From assembly GCF_006065315.1 (NCBI RefSeq), contig NZ_CP040749.1:2308501-2372500 (forward strand): DNA of 64,000 nt, given 5' to 3'. The DNA is from Aureibaculum algae (GTDB lineage Bacteria > Bacteroidota > Bacteroidia > Flavobacteriales > Flavobacteriaceae). Made by a program: the position numbers and the translations under genes. Positions 7,962-15,298 of the stretch are shown here, in pieces (the stretch's first letter is position 1; each line of letters begins with the position of its first letter). The notes under the pieces were generated by a model. That model had not been told where the DNA came from. It worked only from the letters and a program-made list of their open reading frames with translations, and did not search any database.

Positions 7962-9560
7962 ATGTGTACAGATAAAAATTTTCATGCCAGTTGTAAAACT
8001 GAAGATCATAAGAAATGGAACAGACGTTCTTTCCTACAAACCTTAGGGTTAGGTGGGGCAGGTGCTACCTTAATGGTAAACGGAATTCCGATGGCATATG
8101 GGCAACCAACAGCTTTAACAAAAGCCTTAGGAGAGTCAAGTAGTGATAGAGTATTGTTAATCATTAGATTGCAAGGTGGTAATGACGGATTAAATACCAT
8201 TGTACCTATTTATGATTATGACAGTTATGCCAATCACAGACCGACGTTAAAGCACGAAATGGCTGATATTTATAAGTTAACGGAAGAATTTGGAGTGCCT
8301 AGTTATTTACAAGACTCCATGGAAGCCCTTTGGGAAGGTGGTTGTATGAAAGTGGTAAATGGTACAGGTTATGAAAATATGAACTTATCGCATTTTACAG
8401 GAACTGATAATTTCTCCAGAGGTACGGATGATGATTTGGTAGAAACGGGTGTCTATGGACGTTATTTTGAAGATTTATATCCTGATTTTTTATTGAATTT
8501 ACCCAAAGCTCCTCCAGCCTTACAAATTGGTGGTATGGGTGATATTATGTTTAAAGGAACCGATGCTAATTATTCCTTTACCATTGCCAATACAGGTCAG
8601 TTAGAACGAATTGCTTCTGATGGTACCTTATACAATGTGGCTGATGTACCTGACTGTACCAAAGGTTCTCAATTAAAATATGTACGTGGTGTTTTAAATA
8701 CTACGTTAAAATATTCAGAAGTAATAAAAGAGGCAGCGGCAACGCAAACCAATACGGTTGAATTTCCTGATACTAATTTAGGTAAATCACTGTCAATTAT
8801 TTCTAAAACAGTTAAAGCGGGAATGGGTACTTGTGTATATATGGTAAACATAAATGGATTTGATACGCACGCCAATCAACCCGAAAAACATCAAGAATTA
8901 TTGACAGATATTTCTGAATCGGTACAAGCATTTTATTTGGATTTAGAACCAAGTGGACGCGATCGTGATGTGTTAACGATGACCATGTCAGAATTTGGGC
9001 GACGTGTAAAACAAAATGGCTCTAACGGAACCGATCATGGTACGGCTGCACCAATGTTACTTTTTGGTCCCGCCTTAAATGGTAACGGATTTATCGGAGA
9101 ACATCCAAGTTTAACCAATTTAACACGCGGTGGAAACTTAAATTATACACAAGATTTTATCAACGTTTATGGTACGGTAATGCAAGAATGGCTTTGTGTA
9201 GATTCTGCAGCTATCAATGAATCGATTCCACGACCTTATGTACCTTTAGATTTAGGATTTTCTTGTAGTAGTAAAGTGACCAATCACGATTATTTAATCA
9301 GAGAAAAGTTTCAACATACGGCGATATATGATCAAGATCAGGTCGCTATTCGTATTGAAAATAACGAAGAAGGTACGTATAAAATATCCCTATTTAATAT
9401 CATAGGTCAACAAACAGGCGTGTTGTTTGAAGACCGTTTAGAGGCAGGACAACATGATATTTCTATTTCAGAAAAGTGGCCACATTTAGCCGCTGGTGTT
9501 TATATTTATAATATCAATAAAGACAATAAAAATTACAGTAAAAAAATAGTAATTTCTTAA
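7962..9560 (+). CDS. DUF1501 domain protein with twin-arginine signal and type IX sorting tail
   Basis: A 532-residue DUF1501 (PF07394) protein. The N-terminus carries a twin-arginine motif, NRRSFLQTLGLGG (about residues 21-33), so export in folded form through Tat is likely. The body has sulfatase/alkaline-phosphatase-like family landmarks: LQGGNDGLNTIVP, NGFDTHANQ, TMSEFGRRVKQNG and GTDHGTAAPMLLFG. The C-terminal 75 residues (ISLFNIIGQQTGVLF...AAGVYIYNIN...KKIVIS) are a type A sorting domain of the type IX secretion system, so the protein should be delivered to the cell surface. It forms a two-gene operon with the DUF1800 gene. The combination of Tat signal and type IX tail is seen in this family in Flavobacteria. 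Activity is unknown. Confidence 0.92.
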   Translation: MCTDKNFHASCKTEDHKKWNRRSFLQTLGLGGAGATLMVNGIPMAYGQPTALTKALGESSSDRVLLIIRLQGGNDGLNTIVPIYDYDSYANHRPTLKHEMADIYKLTEEFGVPSYLQDSMEALWEGGCMKVVNGTGYENMNLSHFTGTDNFSRGTDDDLVETGVYGRYFEDLYPDFLLNLPKAPPALQIGGMGDIMFKGTDANYSFTIANTGQLERIASDGTLYNVADVPDCTKGSQLKYVRGVLNTTLKYSEVIKEAAATQTNTVEFPDTNLGKSLSIISKTVKAGMGTCVYMVNINGFDTHANQPEKHQELLTDISESVQAFYLDLEPSGRDRDVLTMTMSEFGRRVKQNGSNGTDHGTAAPMLLFGPALNGNGFIGEHPSLTNLTRGGNLNYTQDFINVYGTVMQEWLCVDSAAINESIPRPYVPLDLGFSCSSKVTNHDYLIREKFQHTAIYDQDQVAIRIENNEEGTYKISLFNIIGQQTGVLFEDRLEAGQHDISISEKWPHLAAGVYIYNINKDNKNYSKKIVIS

Positions 9561-9871
9561 TTACACAGACTATTTGTTAATTAAAATTAAAACGCTTCCT
9601 AATTCGGTAATTTCCGAAAATAGGGAGCATTTTTTCAGTATTGGACTATCCTTAATTCCTTTTTTATCGTGTGTATTCCTACAAATCACAAGGTCTTAAT
9701 TGTAAATATCCTTTTTAATTTACTTCATTATAGGTAAAAATCATTACTTTTAAAATCTACATTGTTTTAAAAAAACATGTCGCTTAAATTTATATGAATC
9801 ATTTGAATGTCTATTTTTAACAGTAATGGGAGCTTAAAATAAATGCATTCTACCCAAAAAATTCAAATTTT
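9561..9871. other. Intergenic stretch before the DUF4251 gene
   Basis: It holds the terminator at 9594-9635 and a likely promoter region for the DUF4251 gene in the AT-rich second half; a sequence TTACTTTTA near 9745 resembles a Bacteroidota -7 box. Nothing else was recognised. Confidence 0.5.
9594..9635 (+). terminator. Rho-independent terminator after the DUF1800/DUF1501 operon
   Basis: GCTTCCTA (9594-9601) pairs with TAGGGAGC (9621-9628), with one T-G wobble, and TTCGG pairs with CCGAA inside it. A run of six T follows at 9630-9635. It lies 34 bases after the stop codon at 9560. Confidence 0.85.
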
Positions 9872-10375
9872 ATGAAAAAGAATAGGCTTTTATTTTATTG
9901 TTTTATGTTGGTCATGACTACAACGATGTTGACCGCTCAATCTAAAAAGGAATTAAAAATGCAAAAGAAATTAGCAGAGTATGCTAAAACAAAAATACTG
10001 GTTCAAAAGGGTCAGTTTGTTTTTAAAACATCATATATAGTTACCCAAAAAGGAGATCGGACCGAGGCGATAGGTGATGGTTTACTCATTGAAGATGATA
10101 AAGCTTATGCCAATTTTCCTTTTATTGGCAATATGAATAGAGGTACGTTAAAAGGATCAAATAATATTGAGTTCAACACTTCGGAAACAGATTTTGATAT
10201 AGAATACAATGACAAGCGAAGAAAAATATTTGTAAAATTTGAAGCCAAAGATAAAAATGAGAGTTATAGTATCTATATAACCATTTTAGGCACCGGAAAA
10301 GCTACGGTTCAAATTTCTTCAAGTTCTAGGGGGATTATGAGTTATGAAGGTGAAATACAAAAAGTAGTCATTTAA
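9872..10375 (+). CDS. DUF4251 domain-containing exported protein
   Basis: A 167-residue protein with a signal peptide (MKKNRLLFYCFMLVMTTTMLTAQ). After a lysine-rich linker it shows the DUF4251 (PF14059) pattern: GQFVFKTSYIVTQKG, GDGLLIEDDKAYANFPFIG, GTLKGSNNIEFN, DFDIEYNDKRRKIFVKFEAK and YSIYITILGTGKATVQISS. The family is exported, small and beta-rich, found in Bacteroidota, and has no known function. The gene stands alone and is followed by a strong terminator at 10465-10496. Confidence 0.8.
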   Translation: MKKNRLLFYCFMLVMTTTMLTAQSKKELKMQKKLAEYAKTKILVQKGQFVFKTSYIVTQKGDRTEAIGDGLLIEDDKAYANFPFIGNMNRGTLKGSNNIEFNTSETDFDIEYNDKRRKIFVKFEAKDKNESYSIYITILGTGKATVQISSSSRGIMSYEGEIQKVVI

Positions 10376-10464
10376 GAAAACTATTTTTAGTTTATAAAAG
10401 AAGTAAATAAATTCAATGCTGTATTGATAAATGAAGTATTGCAAAACTATTGAGTTTAGCAAAT

Positions 10465-10496
10465 AAAAAAACCATTACGAAAGTAATGGTTTTTTT
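10465..10496 (+). terminator. Rho-independent terminator with GAAA tetraloop
   Basis: ACCATTAC (10471-10478) and GTAATGGT (10483-10490) pair around a GAAA loop; flanking A6 and T6 extend the stem to 14 base pairs. The A/T symmetry lets it work in both directions. It ends the DUF4251 transcript. Confidence 0.9.
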
Positions 10497-10555
10497 ATTT
10501 TGAGTTTTCTCGAATGTATTATAGAGATATTATTTATGGAATAATAAGTTTCAAT

Positions 10556-10603
10556 TTCCCCATTTTTAGGGATTGACTACTGCAACCTTAGCATCTAATT
10601 TAG
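10556..10603 (+). promoter_or_regulatory. Island promoter A: G/C-run dyad, TTG -33, N20, TAATTTAG -7
   Basis: The dyad CCCCATTTTTAGGG (10558-10571) is followed by TTG at 10573-10575, exactly 20 bases, and TAATTTAG at 10596-10603, one change from the Bacteroidota -7 consensus TAnnTTTG. Promoters B (12832-12878) and C (15155-15111, minus strand) have the same TTG-N20-box layout directly after a G/C-run dyad. A and B also share the flank ATTGA(C/T)TAC. This arrangement suggests an activator bound at or just upstream of the -33 element. Confidence 0.6.
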
Positions 10604-10707
10604 CCACTAATAATAGTAGAATAATCATTTTACTATCTACCCAATTTCTCTAAAACCGGGAAGCTGAAAACGGAATAGAGTAGGCTTAAAAAAAAGAAAA
10701 AGAGATC

Positions 10708-12765
10708 ATGGTAAAATTAGATGACAAACAATTGATGCTTGCTAGGCAAGAGTTTCATTCTTTTGTAACTCTAGGTGAAAAAGCATTCACAAAATTGAAA
10801 TTTAAAACAGATTTTAAATTTTTTAAGAGCAAAGGCAATAGTTCTTTTGAAGAATTAGGTTGTGTAGGTTATAATTCGACTTTTAAAGAATTAACCGCGA
10901 CAATTAGAATTAAAAAAACAAATGGATATTCAGGTAATCTTTGTACAAATGGTTCTTTTGAATATGTTCGTTTTTATTTAGATTATGAAGATGGCAATGG
11001 CTGGCAAGATATGGGCTATACCGGATTTAATGTACACGATATTCCAACAGGAAAAGATTGTGATGGTAAAAATGAAAAACCAATCGATTATGTTGTTCGT
11101 TTAAAGATTAACCCTAAAAGATATTTTTGCACCAAAGAAAACCTACCAAAAGTGAGGGCTATTCTATCGTGGAATTCAATACCAACACCTAATGACCCCA
11201 ATCAAAATGTAGGTACTTATACTTGGGGCGATGTAAAGGATGAATATATTCAAATTAGTCCTTTTAAATTTATATTTCCTGACTTCCCTAAATTAGATAT
11301 TGGCTTTTTACTAGAAAAGGCAATTAGTAATCCATCAATTTCACTCAATCAAATTGCCCAAAATGAAATTGGTGGAATCGACTTTTTAAATAAAGCCATT
11401 AAAGAAATTACTCCTTCTCCCTCTAGCTTTAAAGAGCTGGCTATAAATTATAAAAAAAACAAAGTTGAACCTCATCGCTTTGGTTTTAGCTTGCTTCAAA
11501 AAGCAATTCAAACGAATGATTTAAAACTAAAACAAAATATTGCAGACATTTTTGAGGCTCAAAAATATCCTTTTTTAGACAGTTTGGTTAATTTTCATAA
11601 AATGAAATGTAATACAGATTATGAAGAACTTTATTGTGTGGGTGCAGACTATCATCAAGAAGCTTTGGTAGGTACTTTTAAAATTAAAAAGTCATCTGGT
11701 TATAGCGGAGGTTTGTGTAAAAAAGGCAGTAAGGAATATGTTTCTTTTTATATTCAGGAAGAAAATAGTTGCGACTGGAAACATGCAGGTACAAGCTTTG
11801 TAGAGGTACATGATTTAAACTCTATACCTAGTAACGGTTTATCATACGCTGTGACATTGCCTTATAATTTTTCTAAATTGAAAAAGAAATGTACAGATCC
11901 TCAAGTACTAAAAGTAAGGGCTGTCCTTTCATGGAATACACCACCAACAAGTATGAATTGTTCCCATTATGGAAATGTAGTAGAATCTTATATACAAATA
12001 AGTCCAACTACTTATTCAGGTGTAGGTCCTCATATGAAAATTGTTGGAGGTATTTATACTTCTCAAATAAATGCCTTAACAGGTTTGACCATTCCGGGTG
12101 CTTATTTTGCACAAGGCGTTCATCCCGTAAAGGACGATTGCCCTTTTGGTGGTTTAATTACCATTCAAGGTGATACATTTCCAGGTCAAAAATATAAAGT
12201 GAAGGTGACTAATTTGGTTAGTGGTATTAGTTATTATGTCAATGATGATGTAATACTTGATACATATAGTGCTTTTCCTGCTATAATAGCTAATAGTTCT
12301 TATGAATATACATATCCTCCTCACGCGTTTAATACGGGTAACTATATTGCTCAATTTAAGCCTGGAACTAACGATATGTTGCTAATAACAATTGAACATC
12401 TTGATGGAACCTTCGATAGTCAAGTAATTAAAATGGATAATTCAACTTTACATGCTACCATGACAATAGATGATAGTGGTAATTGTACACACTACACTAA
12501 AGGTGATACAATTCATGGTGAATATACTGTTGATGTTGATTATCTTGATAATTTTATATTAACAACGACTGTAGATAGCACTATTGGAACGAATACGATT
12601 GCGTATGGTTCAAATAATGTCAGTGGAATGGACTTTAGTATTATCACTGCTACAGATAAAAATTGTGGCAACATACATTTAAGAGCTTACGCAAAAACGA
12701 TTTGGGATAGTAGAACGAACAATAGATATATTCCAGTAAATATCACAGTATGTTTAAAAGATTAA
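10708..12765 (+). CDS. Hypothetical protein with a duplicated GYSGxLC/LSWN domain
   Basis: A 685-residue protein of unknown function without a signal peptide or membrane segment. A domain occurs twice, at about residues 38-192 and 302-443. Shared landmarks in order are EEL(G/Y)CVG, IKK-x2-GYSG-x-LC, GS-x-EYV-x-FY, VHD, C near the end, and VRAILSWN or VRAVLSWN, then YIQISP. Between the copies is a helical stretch (about 193-300). The last 240 residues form a beta-rich region with several cysteines (DDCPFG, GNCTHY, DKNCGN). I have a loose memory of this domain in hypothetical proteins of other phyla but cannot name a family. The gene has its own promoter (A) and terminator (12785-12818), yet shares promoter layout with the radical-SAM pair downstream. 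It could be a substrate, a scaffold or an effector of that pair; this is inference. Confidence 0.75.
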   Translation: MVKLDDKQLMLARQEFHSFVTLGEKAFTKLKFKTDFKFFKSKGNSSFEELGCVGYNSTFKELTATIRIKKTNGYSGNLCTNGSFEYVRFYLDYEDGNGWQDMGYTGFNVHDIPTGKDCDGKNEKPIDYVVRLKINPKRYFCTKENLPKVRAILSWNSIPTPNDPNQNVGTYTWGDVKDEYIQISPFKFIFPDFPKLDIGFLLEKAISNPSISLNQIAQNEIGGIDFLNKAIKEITPSPSSFKELAINYKKNKVEPHRFGFSLLQKAIQTNDLKLKQNIADIFEAQKYPFLDSLVNFHKMKCNTDYEELYCVGADYHQEALVGTFKIKKSSGYSGGLCKKGSKEYVSFYIQEENSCDWKHAGTSFVEVHDLNSIPSNGLSYAVTLPYNFSKLKKKCTDPQVLKVRAVLSWNTPPTSMNCSHYGNVVESYIQISPTTYSGVGPHMKIVGGIYTSQINALTGLTIPGAYFAQGVHPVKDDCPFGGLITIQGDTFPGQKYKVKVTNLVSGISYYVNDDVILDTYSAFPAIIANSSYEYTYPPHAFNTGNYIAQFKPGTNDMLLITIEHLDGTFDSQVIKMDNSTLHATMTIDDSGNCTHYTKGDTIHGEYTVDVDYLDNFILTTTVDSTIGTNTIAYGSNNVSGMDFSIITATDKNCGNIHLRAYAKTIWDSRTNNRYIPVNITVCLKD

Positions 12766-12784
12766 ATCTTTTTCTCAAATTGGT

Positions 12785-12818
12785 AAAACAGCTTCTACCC
12801 CTAGGAGCTGTTTTATTT
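12785..12818 (+). terminator. Rho-independent terminator after the 685-aa gene
   Basis: AAAACAGCT (12785-12793) pairs with AGCTGTTTT (12806-12814) around a 12-base loop containing CCCCTAGG, followed by ATTTTT. It separates the 685-aa transcript from promoter B, which begins only 14 bases later. Confidence 0.85.
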
Positions 12819-12831
12819 TTACAGATCAAAA

Positions 12832-12878
12832 TCCCCAAAAATGGGGATTGATTACCACAATAGACTGGTTTATTTTTA
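12832..12878 (+). promoter_or_regulatory. Island promoter B: CCCC-N6-GGGG dyad, TTG -33, N20, TATTTTTA -7
   Basis: The dyad CCCCAAAAATGGGG (12833-12846) is followed by TTG at 12848-12850, 20 bases, then TATTTTTA at 12871-12878. The predicted transcript start near 12885 leaves a leader of about 36 bases before the ATG at 12921. Over 30 positions the upstream element matches promoter A at about 20. Confidence 0.65.
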
Positions 12879-12920
12879 TAAAATAAAACTTAACTTTTTA
12901 ATGAACTTAAAACTTTAAAT

Positions 12921-13244
12921 ATGGAACAAACTTTAGATTATGAAAAGACCTTAATGGCACATTTGTCTGATAGTAGATTAGATAAAACAGCATTGAAAAA
13001 ATATTCTAAAATTATTGCAACATTACGTAAATATGATGTGATAATTGATAGAATATGGAAATACGGAATACCCTATCCTGACGGGGTAGTAGTGCGAGGT
13101 AGGCTAGGAGTAAAAGACCTTGCAAAGTTAAAAGATGTATTTAAAATTCCAGAAATATATGGTATTGAGATTTTCCCACTTGGAATTCCATTTCCTGACT
13201 TGTTAGATGTTCGATTTAAGTTGGGAGAACAATTTCAGAAATGA
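12921..13244 (+). CDS. 107-aa protein with twin GIP[YF]PD motif, coupled to radical SAM gene
   Basis: No family recognised. The first 45 residues look helical and charged. Then a 15-residue motif appears twice: residues 49-63 and 88-102, both fitting GIP[YF]PDxxxVRx[RK]LG. There is no signal peptide and no cysteine. The stop codon TGA overlaps the ATG of the radical SAM gene (ATGATG at 13241-13246), so the two are translated together. Small proteins coupled to radical SAM enzymes are often either precursor peptides or peptide-recognition (RRE-like) partners. The repeated motif would fit a substrate with two equivalent modification sites, but the size and helical start would also fit a binding partner. 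The sequence alone does not decide. Confidence 0.75.
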   Translation: MEQTLDYEKTLMAHLSDSRLDKTALKKYSKIIATLRKYDVIIDRIWKYGIPYPDGVVVRGRLGVKDLAKLKDVFKIPEIYGIEIFPLGIPFPDLLDVRFKLGEQFQK

Positions 13245-14317
13245 TGACTTTAAATACAAAAAACTCCCCTTGTGAAAGGAAGACACGGAATGATAATTTT
13301 TTGGACGGATTCCGTGTCATCCATTTGCATCCCAATTTAAGTTGCAACCTAAGCTGTAAACATTGTTATTCAAGTTCTGCTCCGGGTTTAAAAAAGGAAC
13401 TAGATTCTAATGAAATAATTGGTTTCTTAAAATATGCTTGGGAGTATGGTTTCAATGCACTTTCAGTATCAGGAGGTGAGCCATTTTTATATTCTAGTTT
13501 ATCGGAAGTTTTGAAGGAAAGTAAAAATATTGGATATAAAAATCTTGTGGCATCTAACGGGATGCTTCTTAAAAGTGAAAGAGCAAAAAATATATTAAAG
13601 GATATTGATTTAATAGCTGTTAGTATTGATGGTGATGAGTTGCTACACGATGAAATTAGAAATTTTAAAGGTGCATACTCTAAAATGATAGAGGGGGTAG
13701 AAATTTTGAAGGAATTAGATATAGACTTTGGTTTTATTCATACCCTCACACCTAAGAGTTGGGATTTAATTTTATGGCTTTCAAAATTTGCAAAAAATAA
13801 TGGAGCAAAATTGCTTCAGTTACATCCTCTTGAGCTTTATGGTAGAGCAAAAGTAGAGATGAACACCACTAAAGTTGATCAACAATTATTACATAAGGTA
13901 TATATTCTAGGAAATTTTTTAAAAAGTAAATATTATCCAGAGTTGCTTTTTCAATTGGATTTTTTGCACCGTGATAACATGGTCGAACATCCGGAATCAG
14001 CAACTTACTTTGGCACCAACTTCAATCCTGATAAAACAAATTTATCACAGGCACTTAAAACGGTTGTAATTGATGAAAATGGGACTATTTTACCCATTTC
14101 ATATGGTTTTTCTGATAAGTTTAACATTGGAAATATTAATGAAATTGCTCAAAATATTGATGTTTTTGACCGATTTATAAATGAGAAGTGGGAGTCATTA
14201 TATCAACTTCTCGAAGACACTTATTTCTCAATAGTTAATGATAAAGAAAATGATCTTGTTGCATGGACGGAATTAATTGTTAAAAACAGCAATAGCCATA
14301 TAAATATACCGATATAA
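13241..14317 (+). CDS. Radical SAM protein with cysteine-free twitch-like C-terminus
   Basis: A 358-residue radical SAM enzyme. The 4Fe-4S/SAM motif is C35-x3-C39-x2-C42 in LSCNLSCKHCYSS, followed by SVSGGEPFL (GGE motif), VASNGMLL and AVSIDGDE. The C-terminal part reads VVIDENGTILPISYGF...IGNINE, the layout of a SPASM/twitch region (as in V-x-PDG-x-hhPC-x-YG), but the expected cysteine is isoleucine, and no cysteine remains after C42. Thus only the SAM cluster should be present, unless a partner adds ligands. The gene overlaps the 107-aa gene by 4 bases and converges on the LuxR-type regulator. A 10-bp stem-loop (13282-13318) lies within codons 14-26. Likely role: modification of a peptide or protein, perhaps the 107-aa or 685-aa product. 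The radical SAM call is firm, the substrate is inference. ATG at 13244 is an alternative start. Confidence 0.88.
   Translation: MMTLNTKNSPCERKTRNDNFLDGFRVIHLHPNLSCNLSCKHCYSSSAPGLKKELDSNEIIGFLKYAWEYGFNALSVSGGEPFLYSSLSEVLKESKNIGYKNLVASNGMLLKSERAKNILKDIDLIAVSIDGDELLHDEIRNFKGAYSKMIEGVEILKELDIDFGFIHTLTPKSWDLILWLSKFAKNNGAKLLQLHPLELYGRAKVEMNTTKVDQQLLHKVYILGNFLKSKYYPELLFQLDFLHRDNMVEHPESATYFGTNFNPDKTNLSQALKTVVIDENGTILPISYGFSDKFNIGNINEIAQNIDVFDRFINEKWESLYQLLEDTYFSIVNDKENDLVAWTELIVKNSNSHINIPI
13282..13318 (+). other. 10-bp perfect inverted repeat inside the radical SAM coding region
   Basis: GACACGGAAT (13282-13291) and ATTCCGTGTC (13309-13318) are perfect complements around a 17-base loop. The position, about 40 bases after the start codon, could affect translation or mRNA stability, or it may be chance. 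Confidence 0.5.
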
Positions 14318-14361
14318 TAATCTTAACCTAATTGACACACTGAAGGCAGAATTGATAAATA

Positions 14362-15048
14362 TTATAAATCAATTACTTTGGAAGCCCTTTTAATAAGTTG
14401 AGCCGTATTTTTAACTTTAAACTTTTCGATTAAATTTTTACGATGAGAGATAGCCGTATGGTTACTAATATAAAGTTTATCTGCTATTTGTTTAGAGGAA
14501 AACCCATCTCCAATTAATCCCAATACTTCCCTTTCTCTAGATGAAATTGGATAGGACTGTTCGCTATTGGATGGGTTAAATTTTATAAGTTCATTAGATT
14601 TAAAACAATGTTCTATTTTTTCTTTTTCTGAAATATCAAAAAGATAATTTACAAGGAGGGAATAATCTTTTAATTTGTACATGAATATTTCATGCTTTAT
14701 AAAAATTCTTTTTTTAAAAACATTAGTGATATGATACCTAAGGTTTAATTTTTGATAAATATGGGGTGGGGTGATAAAGGCTTTTATTTTTTCCTTAACT
14801 ACTTTTGATTCTTTAAAATCGATCAGCTCAAACCAAAACTCCCAACCTTGATCAAACAACTTAGGATAATTTTCACCAATAAACTTTTTTATTCCTTCAT
14901 TACAACATAAAAATTGTTCGGTTTCAATGACATAGATACTAATCATTGAATTTTTCGAAGATTCATCTGCGTTGATAATTTTCGAAATTTTTGATATTAA
15001 AAAATTCCGAGTCAAATCAAAAACCTTATGTTTTCCAATTGGAATCAT
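14362..15048 (-). CDS. LuxR-type HTH transcriptional regulator with PAS-like N-terminus
   Basis: A 228-residue regulator. The C-terminal 65 residues are a LuxR-type HTH (SSREREVLGLIGDGFSSKQIADKL, then NHTAISHRKNLIEKF). The N-terminal 150 residues resemble a PAS-like sensor (ISIYVIETEQFLCCNEGIKKFI...ISEKEKIEH) and have no receiver-domain aspartates, so it is probably not a classic response regulator. The reading frame reaches a TTG at 15141 and an ATG at 15135, but both lie in promoter C. I choose the ATG at 15048 because the -7 box at 15118-15111 and a leader of about 57 bases fit it. It converges on the radical SAM gene, 45 bases apart. It likely controls itself and the two operons of the island, because all three promoters share one layout. 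Confidence 0.8.
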   Translation of the reverse strand: MIPIGKHKVFDLTRNFLISKISKIINADESSKNSMISIYVIETEQFLCCNEGIKKFIGENYPKLFDQGWEFWFELIDFKESKVVKEKIKAFITPPHIYQKLNLRYHITNVFKKRIFIKHEIFMYKLKDYSLLVNYLFDISEKEKIEHCFKSNELIKFNPSNSEQSYPISSREREVLGLIGDGFSSKQIADKLYISNHTAISHRKNLIEKFKVKNTAQLIKRASKVIDL

Positions 15049-15110
15049 TTTTAGTCGGTTATGAATTAAATTTGGGAAGATTTTAAATGTGATAACTCCT
15101 ATTATCAAAT

Positions 15111-15155
15111 CAAAAATACAATTATATCTAGCCATTGTCAAGGGGGTATTTCCCC
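15111..15155 (-). promoter_or_regulatory. Island promoter C (regulator gene): G/C-run dyad, TTG -33, N20, TATTTTTG -7
   Basis: On the minus strand GGGGAAATACCCCC (15155-15142) is followed by TTGAC (15141-15137), then TATTTTTG at 15118-15111, a perfect TAnnTTTG box. The gap between TTG and the box is 20 bases, the same as in promoters A and B. A second related run, GGGGAAAACACC, lies 13 bases further upstream (15178-15167). The G and C runs are in opposite order to A and B, so the protein-binding site may differ in detail. This promoter also argues for the regulator start at 15048. Confidence 0.6.
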
Positions 15156-15298
15156 TTTTTACGAAAGGTGTTTTCCCCTTTTCTAATCAATAGTATATCT
15201 ATTAGAAGTACTACTTATGGAATTTAAACTCATTGACTGGTAAAATTGTAGAATTTAGTGGGTTTTAAAAATGAGTCTATTGATGGTACTAAGCACTT

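Larger units (their letters stand above)
10376..10707. other. Intergenic stretch between DUF4251 gene and the radical-SAM island
   Basis: It contains the terminator at 10465-10496 and the first island promoter at 10556-10603. The remaining part after 10610 would be a leader of about 98 bases before the 685-aa gene; no structured RNA was recognised in it. Confidence 0.7.

Noticed and set aside
11889..12173. 94-aa ORF inside the 685-aa gene
   Set aside because: Out-of-frame shadow with low-complexity, cysteine- and serine-rich composition and no promoter or domain.
13241..14317. Radical SAM protein as the sulfatase maturase for the Cys-type sulfatase at 51356
   Set aside because: Anaerobic sulfatase maturases carry extra cysteines for two more clusters; this protein has none after C42, and it is nearly 40 kb away.
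15049..15141. Longer N-terminus for the LuxR-type regulator (TTG 15141 or ATG 15135)
   Set aside because: These codons lie in promoter C upstream of its -7 box; the ATG at 15048 fits a normal leader.
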